A stretch of 35,467 nucleotides of DNA, taken from NCBI GenBank assembly GCA_945786855.1, contig CALZGI010000283.1, positions 1 through 35,467 of the forward strand, in the 5' to 3' direction. Below are positions 1-7,478 of the stretch, one piece after another (position 1 is the first letter of the stretch; each line of letters begins with the position of its first letter). The stretch is from Thermodesulfovibrionia bacterium. Its GTDB lineage: Bacteria > Nitrospirota > Thermodesulfovibrionia > UBA6902. The notes beneath the pieces were generated by a model that searched no databases, had not been told where the DNA came from, and saw only the letters and a program-made list of their open reading frames with translations. A program made the position numbers and the translations under genes.

Positions 1-1
1 A

Positions 2-136
2 TCCAATGTAATCAACCAGCCGGGGACAGGTCACGGTCTGTCATATATAAAACATGCTGTTGAAATACATAACGGCACAGTAGGGTATGAAGCCACCCGG
101 TTCGGAAACCATTTCTACTTCATTCTCCCGAAATAA
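2..136 (+). CDS. Sensor histidine kinase, C-terminal end (partial)
   Basis: Only the last 44 codons are in the window; the gene begins upstream of base 1. The frame reads through GTGHGLSYIKHAVEIHNG and ends FYFILPK before TAA at 134-136. The GTGHGLSYIK stretch is the G2 ATP-lid glycine box of a HATPase_c domain, and the hydrophobic FYFILP strand is the usual last strand of that fold. It would therefore be the ATP-binding end of a two-component sensor kinase. The sensor domain and partner regulator lie outside the window, so neither signal nor output can be stated. No terminator is evident before the convergent pseudogene. Confidence 0.8.
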   Translation, partial: SNVINQPGTGHGLSYIKHAVEIHNGTVGYEATRFGNHFYFILPK

Positions 137-169
137 AAATATTTCTTTCATCGGTCCCTTTTTTATTAA

Positions 170-1226
170 TCAATCAATCTCCCCTTCAGTAAGATAAACA
201 AGTGCCTTATTTATATCTTCTCTCTTCCCTGTAATAAAAACGATATCGCCGAGTTCAAAACTGAATTGCGGGCGGGGCTTGTGTGCATTATTCTGCCCCG
301 TTCAATTGCTATTATTGAAGCTCCGGTCTTTGCTCTGAATTTGAGATCTTCTATGGAATTCCCCAGAACCGGGGACGGTTCATGAATCGTAAAAAGCTCA
401 ATAGTGAGATTTGAAAGGAGCGCATATTTGTCGAGGAATGGTTTTTGTTTTGCCCTCCTTGTCTGCCTGAGTGTTTTATACCCATCTTCTCTGATCATGT
501 CAACGAAATTGAAAATCTCATTTTTGGTGTCTGATATTTAGTGAGTAGTCTTGAGAAAATTTCTATAGAGGTTTCAAATTCCTCAGGAATAACTTCGTCT
601 GCCCCGAGTTTCAATAAATCATCCACCTCAGAAATGTAGCGGGTTCTTGCAATAATAAATAGATGAGCATGTTGTCTTCGTGCTGTCTTCACTATATTCC
701 GGGCAGATGCAGGGTCTGAGATAATGACCACAAGAGTCCTCGAGTTCTTTATGCCCAACCGGTGAAGGGTCTCACTCTTTGTCCCGTCGCCATAAAAAAT
801 CGGCTCTCCCTGATTCTTCATGTCCCTGATTGTAGAAACATTGAATTCAAGTATAACGTAGGGTATGCGGGCCCACCTTAGAACCCGTGCAAGGTTTTTC
901 CCGTTTAAACCAAATCCGATGATAATTACATGGTCTATTCTCTTTGCTGGAAAATCCGTGTCCGCGTACAGTTCCTTGATATTCCCCAGTCTCCTCAGTA
1001 TTTTCTGAGAGCTGAGCCATCCCGATAGAAAAGGGGAAGCCTGCATTATAAAGGGTGTCAGAAGCATAGTGAATACGGACGCAGAAAGAAATGCCTGATA
1101 TACATCATTCGAAATGACTCCTGCTGCAAGACCTGCCACGGCAAGTACAAATGAAAATTCACCGACCTGTCTCCTGAGGGCTATTGATTTCCCTAAAGAT
1201 TTCTTCCTGCCATTCCGAGATAACAT
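170..1226 (-). pseudogene. KefC/YbaL-type potassium/proton antiporter remnant (C-terminal TM + RCK domains), truncated and frameshifted
   Basis: Reading from 1226 downwards, the product opens inside the last membrane segments of a CPA2 antiporter (VGEFSFVLAVAGLAAG, then FLSASVFTMLLTPFI). It continues into an RCK/TrkA-N Rossmann domain (VIIIGFGLNGKNLARVLR, then YGDGTKSETLHRLGI). The roughly 290 N-terminal residues usual for the family are missing: an in-frame TGA precedes the first ATG. Near 520 a run of five A bases needs a -1 shift to pass from KYQTPK into NEIFNFVDMIREDGYKTLR. Near 282 a second -1 shift is needed to recover the RCK_C end FSFELGDIVFITGKRE, which stops at TGA 170-172. Apparent ORFs 495-1226 and 211-498 are pieces of this one gene. 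The family exports K+ under RCK control; this copy should be non-functional. Confidence 0.85.
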
Positions 1227-1231
1227 TCAAT

Positions 1232-1633
1232 ATGTGTGTTCAGTATTGCAGAAAGAATCAAGGCACGGCAGTTGTGACTGTCCTTCTCCTCTGTCTGCTG
1301 CTCCTTTTCGGATGTGGCAAAGGCAGCAGTGAAAAGAGTGTCAGGATGTCAAATAAAGAGAGCGGTTCGAGCTCCCTGTTAAGTGACTCAGTAACACTGA
1401 ACTGGTCTGCACCAAAATCCAATGCCGACGGAACGTCACTGACCGATCTTAAGGGGTATATCGTATATTACGGTCCATCGCACAATATACATGCACATTC
1501 CGTGGATGTAGGGGATCTCCCCGGTTCATCCTTCAGCGGTCTGTCTTCGGGAACGTGGTGTTTTACTGTAACGGCCTATGACGTGGCAGGAAATGAAAGC
1601 AATTATTCGGCAGTGGAGTGTACAACGATCTGA
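1232..1633 (+). CDS. Small lipoprotein with one fibronectin type III domain
   Basis: A 133-residue product is predicted from ATG 1232; an upstream in-frame ATG at 1184 would spoil the signal peptide. A hydrophobic run (VVTVLLLCLLLLFGC) ends in a lipobox-like LLFGC with Cys28, so it is probably a lipid-anchored envelope protein. A Ser-rich linker follows, then a single Fn3 domain (VTLNWSAPKSNADGT, LKGYIVYYG, FTVTAYDVAGNESNYS). Such domains usually mediate binding or act as spacers; no catalytic motif is visible. There is no good Shine-Dalgarno sequence. The start lies 6 bases from the truncation point of the divergent KefC remnant, so the gene may have arrived with the event that broke it. Confidence is high for the domain and moderate for the exact start. 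Confidence 0.72.
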   Translation: MCVQYCRKNQGTAVVTVLLLCLLLLFGCGKGSSEKSVRMSNKESGSSSLLSDSVTLNWSAPKSNADGTSLTDLKGYIVYYGPSHNIHAHSVDVGDLPGSSFSGLSSGTWCFTVTAYDVAGNESNYSAVECTTI

Positions 1634-1686
1634 ATGATCTCGACAAAGATATCTGCGGCACTTCGTCTCTCTGATTAAACTATACT

Positions 1687-1974
1687 CTACCAACCTGTTT
1701 TCATGAGAAGAAAAAAAGCCAGAAATCCTGATGCCGTAATAAGACCTATAAATGACTGCGCTTCTTCAAATGCTTCCGGGATCATTGTTTCAGCGACCAT
1801 TGATAATATCCCACCAGCGGCCAGGGCTGTAATGAATGCTATTATCGAGTCAGGGGAACTGCTGAACACTGAATAACCGAGCACGCCCGCGATGCCTGTC
1901 AGCACTGTTATCCCTCCCCAAACACCAAATATATACTTTGCCGAACGGCCTGATTTTTTCATTCCCTGTTTCAT
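1687..1974 (-). pseudogene. ZIP-family metal transporter, C-terminal remnant
   Basis: The 95 codons encode the last membrane helices of a ZIP (zinc/iron permease) protein: GMKKSGRSAKYIFGVWGG, then AALAAGGILSMVAETMIPEA, and a final hydrophobic helix. The ALAAGGILSMVAETMIPEAFE region matches the metal-binding helix near the C-terminus of small bacterial ZIP proteins, normally about 250 residues long. The first 150 or so residues are absent, and tandem stop codons (TAG TGA) lie directly upstream of the first ATG. It is therefore a 5'-deleted gene and unlikely to transport metal. A role as a free-standing small membrane protein cannot be excluded. It adds to the gene decay of the neighbouring KefC remnant. 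Confidence 0.65.
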
Positions 1975-2010
1975 TCACTACCAATACATTAGAGTCGCCA
2001 TGCCCTGTAT

Positions 2011-2024
2011 ATGATGCAAATCAT
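2011..2024. promoter_or_regulatory. Crp/Fnr-type palindromic site
   Basis: ATGATGCAAATCAT is a palindrome with the TGAT-N4-ATCA core of Fnr-type operators (consensus TTGAT-N4-ATCAA). It lies about 90 bases before the 64-residue ORF at 2111 and upstream of the truncated ZIP gene on the other strand. A Crp/Fnr-family regulator is encoded at 32449, but its recognition sequence is unknown. A match this short can occur by chance. Confidence 0.35.
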
Positions 2025-2110
2025 AGTATGTTTTGTGAGTTAGAATTATTTTAATGGCAAGGAGTACATGACAGATACAGTTAATAACCCTAATAATCGG
2101 AGAGAAAGAG

Positions 2111-2305
2111 ATGGCTACTAAACTTAAACATAATAAAAAAAGCCTCTTTACTGACGAAGAAATTGAGCAGTATTGCCAGAGCGTCAAGAAGTTGCTGGTA
2201 GATATCAATTACAGAAAGGCCGTAAAAAAAACGAAAAAAGTGAAAGAAATAAAAGAAATGTATGTTTCTTCAGATGAAGATGACTGGCTGTTGTCGAGGA
2301 ATTAA
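2111..2305 (+). CDS. Small basic hypothetical protein (64 aa)
   Basis: The start ATG has a fair ribosome-binding site (GGAGAGAAAGAG immediately upstream). The product is highly charged, with N-terminal KLKHNKKS, a Lys-rich middle (KAVKKTKKVKEIKE) and an acidic end (SSDEDDW). It has no signal peptide or membrane segment, so it should be cytoplasmic, and it is predicted to be mostly helical. I do not recognise a family. The Lys-rich centre could bind nucleic acid, but that is only a guess. It stands alone, with an Fnr-like palindrome about 90 bases upstream and an inverted-repeat element downstream. The minus-strand frame over its first half has no credible product. Confidence 0.5.
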   Translation: MATKLKHNKKSLFTDEEIEQYCQSVKKLLVDINYRKAVKKTKKVKEIKEMYVSSDEDDWLLSRN

Positions 2306-2383
2306 GGGTAGTCTTCGGATAACGCTAATATCTAAGTATGAATGATCTGTGGTTCAAATTTAATTGATGATTACAGGTTGAAA

Positions 2384-2509
2384 TGTAGGGGCGTCTCTTG
2401 TGGGTGCCCTTCTTTTCACATCGCGAATAGACGGTAAAGACAGGATCCAATCTGCAAAAATAGGGATCAACCTGCCAAAGACAGGGCAGGCACAAGACCT
2501 GCCCCTACA
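2384..2509. repeat. Inverted-repeat element, MITE-like (126 bp)
   Basis: Two 27-base arms at 2384-2410 and 2483-2509 are inverted repeats matching at 22 of 27 positions; each outer end is TGTAGGGGC. The 72-base centre contains two imperfect direct copies of about 21 bases around 2441-2480 (GGATCCAATCTGCAAAA and GGATCAACCTGCCAAAG). There is no ORF inside. The arrangement fits a small non-autonomous mobile or palindromic intergenic repeat. No target duplication is obvious at the flanks. Confidence 0.6.
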
Positions 2510-2814
2510 AAAACATCAAATGATGAAAATAATCCTGAAAATTATATGAATGAAGATTTTAGGAATAAATCAAGAGCTTTTAACATAATTGAAATTATTA
2601 CTTTAAGTCAACTATCATCAGATTTCATGCTTGATTATAACTGAAGACTTTATCAGGTTATCTTTAGTTCTTAAGATCATGTTTATAGTAATAATTACAG
2701 ACAATATGAATGGTGGACGTTATGTTTCAGCCTAGTGTACTGTTTACCCAAGCTTGGGAAAAAAGCAGGAAAAGATCAATATATTCACAGTACAAATAAG
2801 GTACAATACCCTGC
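2510..2814. other. AT-rich intergenic stretch upstream of ccsA
   Basis: No convincing gene is seen. It contains a perfect 12-base palindrome CCCAAGCTTGGG at 2747-2758 and inverted 7-mers TGTACTG (2737-2743) and CAGTACA (2788-2794), which could be an operator upstream of ccsA. A 32-codon ATG frame at 2546-2644 has no ribosome-binding site and was not called. Confidence 0.4.
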
Positions 2815-3525
2815 ATGTGGATACTGACATTATCTTTTGCCCTCTATCTTTTTGCCATCTGGAAAAGGCCGCTCCTTTATGCAGGTCTTGCCATCCAGGC
2901 AGTGTATATATTTTCAAGGGGAGCTGAACTGGGGCGGCTCCCTCTCGTGGGGCCCCATGATACGCTTATATTCCTGACTGCATCAATCGCCGCTTTTGCA
3001 GTTCCCTTCGCCTATTCTTTAAAAGACCGCGGTCGGTTTTTATACGTTGTTACAATTGTGGCGTCTCTCTTTACTGTCTTTGCCATGACTGCAAAGCAGC
3101 ATAATTCACCGCTGCCCCCGATACTGAAGACATTCTGGTTTGAGTGTCATGTTGTTCTGGCATTTATGTCCTATGCACTGTTTGGCATTGCCGCGATACT
3201 TGGCGGGATGTACCTGAAGGACCGGCAGAGCGCTTATGAAGCTTTGGGATACAGGGCGGTGCTCATCGGCTACTGCCTGTTTACTCTTTCAATGATATTC
3301 GGCGGCATCTGGGCATACCTTGCATGGGGAACCTACTGGCTGTGGACTCCGAAGGAACTATGGACGAGCATATTGTGGGGGTTTTACAGTTTTTACCTCC
3401 ATGCACGGTTGCGCCAGTGGTGGGTTGGGAAACCAATGGCATATCTTGGGATTGCCGGTTTTGCCATTACACTGTTTACTTATCTGGGGGTCAGCCTCCT
3501 GATGAAGAGTTCCCACAGTTTTTGA
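2815..3525 (+). CDS. ccsA: Cytochrome c biogenesis protein CcsA (haem handling, system II)
   Basis: A 236-residue polytopic membrane protein of the HemX/CcsA/ResC type. It would deliver haem across the inner membrane for covalent attachment to apocytochromes c, working with ResB. The tryptophan-rich WWD segment is clear: AWGTYWLWTPKELWTSILWG. Conserved histidines appear in FWFECHVVLAF, FYLHAR and the terminal SSHSF, matching haem-ligand positions of the family. The usual Asp of the WxWDPKE core is Thr here (WLWTPKE). Position upstream of resB, 25 bases apart on the same strand, supports the call. The start ATG follows an in-frame TAA, so it cannot lie much further upstream. Length is at the short end for CcsA proteins. 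Confidence 0.85.
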   Translation: MWILTLSFALYLFAIWKRPLLYAGLAIQAVYIFSRGAELGRLPLVGPHDTLIFLTASIAAFAVPFAYSLKDRGRFLYVVTIVASLFTVFAMTAKQHNSPLPPILKTFWFECHVVLAFMSYALFGIAAILGGMYLKDRQSAYEALGYRAVLIGYCLFTLSMIFGGIWAYLAWGTYWLWTPKELWTSILWGFYSFYLHARLRQWWVGKPMAYLGIAGFAITLFTYLGVSLLMKSSHSF

Positions 3526-3550
3526 TTCTGTTTACGGACAGGGATACACT

Positions 3551-4279
3551 ATGAAGCTATTTAAGCAGCTACTGAATGTCTTTTTTTCTTTGAGAACGAG
3601 CCTTTGGCTTCTCGGGTTCATGCTCATGCTGATGTTTGCCGGTGCCTTCATCATGCCGGGCAGACAGGAATTTCAGCTTCTTCACTCCATGCCTCTTTGG
3701 GGCTGGATTCAAAAACAGCCCGTCGAAATAACATGGTGGCTCTGGGGATTAATCGGAATTCTCTCCCTGTTAACGATCAACACCCTGTTCTGCAGTATTG
3801 AATCACTTGTGAAAAAGAGAAAAGTGACTCAGTGGCTTTTATTGATTTCACCTCAGATAATTCATGTGGGGTTCCTTTTTATGCTCCTTGCCCATCTCCT
3901 GAGTGCTGTTGGGGCATCGCAGGCTCAGGCGGTTGCAGCTGAAGGAACAATTGTAAAACTGTCGAAGGAGACAAATCTGAAAGTCAACAATATCAATATT
4001 CAGCTTGACTACTATGGGCGTGTATCGGACTGGAAGGTGGCTGTTGAATACCTCTCAGACGGGAAGGTTCTCGATACAGACATGATTGAACCGAACAATC
4101 CTTCCGATATAATGGGCTTTAACATTAATGTGAAAGATCTGAGGTCTCATCCAGAGGAAGCCGTGCTTCTTCAGATCAACAGGGAACCGGGGGCACCATG
4201 GGCACTGGTGGGCAGCATACTATTTGCCGTCGGGATTATAACGTTAATAGTTCTCAGGATTAAAATGGAGAAAGTGTAA
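3551..4279 (+). CDS. resB: Short ResB-like cytochrome c biogenesis protein
   Basis: A 242-residue membrane protein starting 25 bases after ccsA; GGACAGGGA upstream can serve as ribosome-binding site. The N-terminus TSLWLLGFMLMLMFAGAFIM, the second and third membrane helices (WWLWGLIGILSLLTINTLF; LLLISPQIIHVGFLFMLLAHL) and a final helix (LVGSILFAVGIITLIVL) frame a periplasmic domain of roughly 90 residues. This is the ResB/CcsB layout, though full-length ResB is about 450 residues. The shorter form probably still partners CcsA in the system II cytochrome c synthetase, where His in SPQIIHVGF is a candidate haem ligand. No thioredoxin-like ResA gene lies beside it. Confidence is good for the family, less for full function. 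Confidence 0.78.
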   Translation: MKLFKQLLNVFFSLRTSLWLLGFMLMLMFAGAFIMPGRQEFQLLHSMPLWGWIQKQPVEITWWLWGLIGILSLLTINTLFCSIESLVKKRKVTQWLLLISPQIIHVGFLFMLLAHLLSAVGASQAQAVAAEGTIVKLSKETNLKVNNINIQLDYYGRVSDWKVAVEYLSDGKVLDTDMIEPNNPSDIMGFNINVKDLRSHPEEAVLLQINREPGAPWALVGSILFAVGIITLIVLRIKMEKV

Positions 4280-4280
4280 A

Positions 4281-4468
4281 GGAATTGCAGGTTCCGGAAT
4301 TGAAACTCCAATTTGTCAGACCGTTGTTAAAAAGTATGGTTTGAACGGATTTGCCCCGCCGATAATCTTTCTGAAATTTTGTTTAAGGAAAAGGCCGGAG
4401 ATGTATTATCGGCGATTGTCGATGGGGTAAGGCATGCTGCAGTAATACATCAGGCATGGGACTGCTGA
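4281..4468 (+). pseudogene. Coding-like remnant of unknown gene (one frameshift)
   Basis: Directly after resB an open frame without a start reads GIAGSGIETPICQTVVKKYG. Around 4355-4362 the protein-like sequence appears to switch frame into ADNLSEILFKEKAGDVLSAI and then VDGVRHAAVIHQAWDC, stopping at TGA 4466-4468. Both halves have ordinary amino-acid composition. No ATG or ribosome-binding site precedes it. I do not recognise the family. It may be the tail of a degraded gene once cotranscribed with ccsA-resB, or a chance open frame. Confidence 0.25.
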
Positions 4469-4511
4469 CGTACAATAGATAGTTTTCTTGAGGCCAGTCC
4501 TTTACCAGTGG

Positions 4512-4595
4512 TTATTCATCAGGACGTTCTTTCAGTAACTGATAAACCATGAACACGATAAACAGGCTAGCACCAACTCCTGACAATACATCCAT
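4512..4595 (-). CDS. 27-residue single-helix membrane peptide
   Basis: The ORF encodes MDVLSGVGASLFIVFMVY followed by QLLKERPDE. Its ATG (4595-4593) has a very strong Shine-Dalgarno sequence, AAGGGGGGT, 5 bases upstream, which is the main argument that it is real. One hydrophobic helix with a charged C-terminus suggests an inner-membrane peptide. The end (VYQLLKERPDE) loosely resembles KdpF, the tiny stabilising subunit of the Kdp K+ pump, but no kdpA or kdpB is nearby; other small subunits of membrane complexes look similar. A second tiny membrane ORF lies upstream on the same strand, 81 bases away. Function unknown. Confidence 0.5.
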   Translation of the reverse strand: MDVLSGVGASLFIVFMVYQLLKERPDE

Positions 4596-4676
4596 ACGTT
4601 ACCCCCCTTAAGGAAATTAATGTTTGTTTCTTCTCGTGCCTGCTCGTGTGCTGTGTGTGCCCGAAGGCCTTTCCTC

Positions 4677-4757
4677 TTATATCAGCAGATATGTAAGGAT
4701 AGTCAGCACCAGGGATGTCATACATGCAAAAACTAAGGCTTCAGCTATTTGTCGCAT
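4677..4757 (-). CDS. 26-residue hydrophobic peptide ORF
   Basis: The frame encodes MRQIAEALVFACMTSLVLTI ending LTYLLI, a single strongly hydrophobic helix with a short polar N-terminus. It lies 81 bases upstream of the 27-residue ORF on the same strand, so the two could be cotranscribed. The ribosome-binding site is poor (ATAACTAATT before ATG), which makes translation less certain than for its neighbour. A plus-strand frame across the same bases (4624-4821) has lower-quality protein character and no ribosome-binding site. The rest of the gap up to 5031 shows nothing further. Confidence 0.35.
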   Translation of the reverse strand: MRQIAEALVFACMTSLVLTILTYLLI

Positions 4758-5031
4758 AATTAGTTATAAAGCAAAGCAGATGCCAATAGCGGAAATTTTG
4801 AATCTGCAATTTAATCAATGACTTAACAGGTCGTTCTGTGCAACCAACCGTCTGTTTTTTCCTCTTTTCTGTGTGAAATAACCCATCCTCAAATGCACCC
4901 TGTTCTACTCTGTGGAATTGTACACATTGTGAAACGGGGGAAAATTTCCGAATGTATTACAGGTAAACAATCTTAATATGGATATAATGTTAAATTATAC
5001 AGTCTGGTGCAGAAATAATGCAAGCCAGATT

Positions 5032-6351
5032 TTATTGTCCCTGTATCTTCTTCTGCCATGCCTTTGATTTCCCGATTACTTCCTGCTCGTCCAGTGTGGT
5101 TGCCCTTCCTTTGTCAACCGCTATCTTTCCATTCACCATCACCGTATCTATATCTTCGGGTCTCATGCAGTACGTTATATGGGAGAATACATCATAAAGT
5201 GGGGTTACGTGGGGCCTGTCAAGACGTGCGACGACCAGGTCAGCCTTTTTCCCTGCTTTGATAGAACCTGTTATATCGCCTAGTCCCAAGATTTCGGCGC
5301 CATTTAATGTGGCCATTTTGAGCGCTGTTTTGCTGTCAACCACAGTGGCGTCCATCGATACCGCTTTGTGGACCTTTGCTGCGGTAGACATTTCCCCTAG
5401 GATATTCAGGTCGTTATTGCTTGCAGCTCCGTCGGTGCCAAAGGCGACTTTTACTCCCGCATTGAGCATTTTTGGCAGGGGGGCGATTCCCGATGCAAGC
5501 TTGAGATTGCTTTCTATACAGTGGATGACTCCTACTTTTTTCTCTGCCAGGATCTCAATTTCTCTGTCAGTCAACCATACGCAGTGTGCTGCAGTTACAC
5601 GTTCCGAAAGGAAACCAATTGAATCAAGATGTTCTACGGGCCTTTTCCCGTACCGCTTCTGGCACTCAGCTACCTCAAACTGGGTTTCCGCAAGGTGGGT
5701 GTGAAGAGGAACGTTATAATTGTCAGCCATGTCTTTTGCGCGCTTATAGTTATCGGGCCCGCAGGTGAATGTGGCATGGGGCGCTATGCAGGGTGTAACG
5801 AACTCATTGTTTGTCCACTTCCTGATGTGTTCTTCAGCCTTCCTGAAATAGTCATCAGGTGTTTTGGCATAATCCTTCCACGGAAAATCAATTATTCCGG
5901 CGCCCAAAACACCTCTCATACCGATATTTTCGAGCTTTTCCGCTGCAATATTCTGGTAGAAATACATGTCAGAATATGTTGTGATGCCTCCTTTGAGCAT
6001 TTCAAGGCAGGCAAGCTCGATCGCATTGTCTACAAATTCGGGCGACATCCATTTCATTTCGTTGGGCCAGATATGCTGCTCCAGCCATTCCTGCAGCGGA
6101 AGATCGTCTGCAATCCCCCTGAAGTAAACCATGGCAGCATGGGTGTGGGCATTTATCAATCCCGGAAATACAACTCTGTCTTCTCCGGCAAGAACAGTAT
6201 CGGAACTATAGTTCTGCGAAATCTCGGCGAACGTTCCCGCTGCCGCGATGGCCCTTCCTGTGACTGCAACCGCTCCGTCCCGAATGACAGCAGGTTCACC
6301 TTCCATGGTCAGAAGGTAATCCGCCCTGATTATGTAATCGACTTTTTCCAT
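5032..6351 (-). CDS. mtaD: 5-methylthioadenosine / S-adenosylhomocysteine deaminase (amidohydrolase)
   Basis: The 439-residue protein belongs to the amidohydrolase superfamily branch that deaminates methylthioadenosine and S-adenosylhomocysteine to the inosyl forms. Metal ligands are visible: HTH at residues 69-71 (GLINAHTHAAMVYFRG), His in HTHLAET, His in AAHCVWL and Asp in VAFGTDGAASNND. Substrate-pocket signatures include FRGIADDLPLQEWLE and APHATFTCGP. The C-terminal GSIKAGKKADLVV closes the beta-sandwich. Length is normal. It lies 99 bases downstream of asd on the same strand. The pathway link is methionine/SAM salvage, while asd supplies homoserine for methionine. Some homologues act on 5'-deoxyadenosine or related nucleosides, so the exact substrate is not certain. 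Confidence 0.88.
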   Translation of the reverse strand: MEKVDYIIRADYLLTMEGEPAVIRDGAVAVTGRAIAAAGTFAEISQNYSSDTVLAGEDRVVFPGLINAHTHAAMVYFRGIADDLPLQEWLEQHIWPNEMKWMSPEFVDNAIELACLEMLKGGITTYSDMYFYQNIAAEKLENIGMRGVLGAGIIDFPWKDYAKTPDDYFRKAEEHIRKWTNNEFVTPCIAPHATFTCGPDNYKRAKDMADNYNVPLHTHLAETQFEVAECQKRYGKRPVEHLDSIGFLSERVTAAHCVWLTDREIEILAEKKVGVIHCIESNLKLASGIAPLPKMLNAGVKVAFGTDGAASNNDLNILGEMSTAAKVHKAVSMDATVVDSKTALKMATLNGAEILGLGDITGSIKAGKKADLVVARLDRPHVTPLYDVFSHITYCMRPEDIDTVMVNGKIAVDKGRATTLDEQEVIGKSKAWQKKIQGQ

Positions 6352-6450
6352 AGGGTCCTTTTTTTAGTCGCTGTTAGGTTTTGTCTCCCATAATCGCATC
6401 CAGGGGAGGCGATTATGGATTAAGTTCTTTGGCTGACAGCTTAAAGATTA

Positions 6451-7470
6451 TTAAGCCCTTTTAATCAACTCCTCGGCTATCTGAACAGCATTTAATGCTG
6501 CACCTTTTCTCAGGTTATCTGCTGCTATCCAGAGGTTCAGGCCATTTTCGATGGTGTTATCTTCCCTGACCCTGCCGACGTATACTTCATCTTTGTCTGC
6601 ACTGTACGTCTGGAGAGGGTAGATGTTTTTCTCGGGAGCGTCATAGACCAGGATGCCCGGTGCAGTCGAAAGTACTGCTCTTGCATCATCGGCTGAGATT
6701 TTTTTCTCCGTTTCAATATTCAGAGACTCGGAGTGCCCTCTGAAGACAGGCACTCTTACTGTTGTTGCTGTTACTTTTACTGAATCATCCCCCAGTATCT
6801 TTTTCGTCTCATTTACCATCTTAATTTCTTCTTTTGTATAACCGTCATCCATAAAAGTGTCGATATGGGGAAGGCAGTTGAATGCAATCTGATGAGGATA
6901 CACAGAAGGTTTGGCGTCTTTGAAATTGAGAATGTCCCGGGTCTGGTTTAATAATTCGTCCATCGCCTTTTTCCCCGTTCCTGAAACGGACTGGAATGTG
7001 GTAACCACAACCCGTTTTATTCCGGCAGCATCGTGAAGAGGTTTCAGGACGACCACCATCTGGATAGTGGAACAGTTCGGGTTTGCGATGATGCCTTTAT
7101 GCCAGTCCAGGTCATCAGGATTCACTTCCGGTACAATAAGGGGAACTTCGGGATCCATTCTCCAAGCGCTGGAGTTATCGACCACAACACAGCCTGCCTT
7201 TGCTGCTGCAGGCGCAAACTCTGTGCTCCTGCCGCCGCCGGCTGAGAAGAGAGCAATATCAATGCCGTCAAATACTTTATCAGTCAGAACTTCTACCGTG
7301 ACGGGCTTGCCGTGGAAGTCGAGGGTATTTCCCTTTGACCGCTCTGATGCAAAGAGCCTCAAAGTCTCCACAGGGAAGTTTCTCTCCTCCAGGGTGGATA
7401 TCATTTCATTTCCAACAGCCCCGGTGGCACCGACGACTGCAACGATATATTTATTTTTTTTCTTTAACAT
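6451..7470 (-). CDS. asd: Aspartate-semialdehyde dehydrogenase
   Basis: This enzyme of 339 residues reduces aspartyl phosphate to aspartate semialdehyde with NADPH, the branch step to lysine/diaminopimelate, threonine and methionine. Visible are the nucleotide-binding loop VGATGAVGNEM at residues 13-23, the catalytic Cys133 in IIANPNCSTIQMVV, and the substrate-binding VPVFRGHSES region with its conserved His. The C-terminal AADNLRKGAALNAVQIAE is typical of the family. The start at 7470 lies 8 bases after the leuB stop and is preceded by AGGAGA, so the two genes are almost certainly one transcript. Length and motifs show no defect. Confidence 0.95.
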   Translation of the reverse strand: MLKKKNKYIVAVVGATGAVGNEMISTLEERNFPVETLRLFASERSKGNTLDFHGKPVTVEVLTDKVFDGIDIALFSAGGGRSTEFAPAAAKAGCVVVDNSSAWRMDPEVPLIVPEVNPDDLDWHKGIIANPNCSTIQMVVVLKPLHDAAGIKRVVVTTFQSVSGTGKKAMDELLNQTRDILNFKDAKPSVYPHQIAFNCLPHIDTFMDDGYTKEEIKMVNETKKILGDDSVKVTATTVRVPVFRGHSESLNIETEKKISADDARAVLSTAPGILVYDAPEKNIYPLQTYSADKDEVYVGRVREDNTIENGLNLWIAADNLRKGAALNAVQIAEELIKRA

Positions 7471-7478
7471 GTCTTCTC

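Noticed and set aside
211-1226. Two separate minus-strand genes with an ATGA overlap
   Set aside because: Both pieces belong to one RCK-type protein, and coding similarity continues upstream of the second ATG in its own frame, so this is a frameshifted gene and not a coupled pair.
2546-2644. A 32-codon plus-strand ORF in the gap before ccsA
   Set aside because: No Shine-Dalgarno sequence and AT-driven composition; probably chance.
4624-4821. A 65-codon plus-strand frame
   Set aside because: No ribosome-binding site and poor protein character; the minus strand has a better small hydrophobic ORF in the same place.
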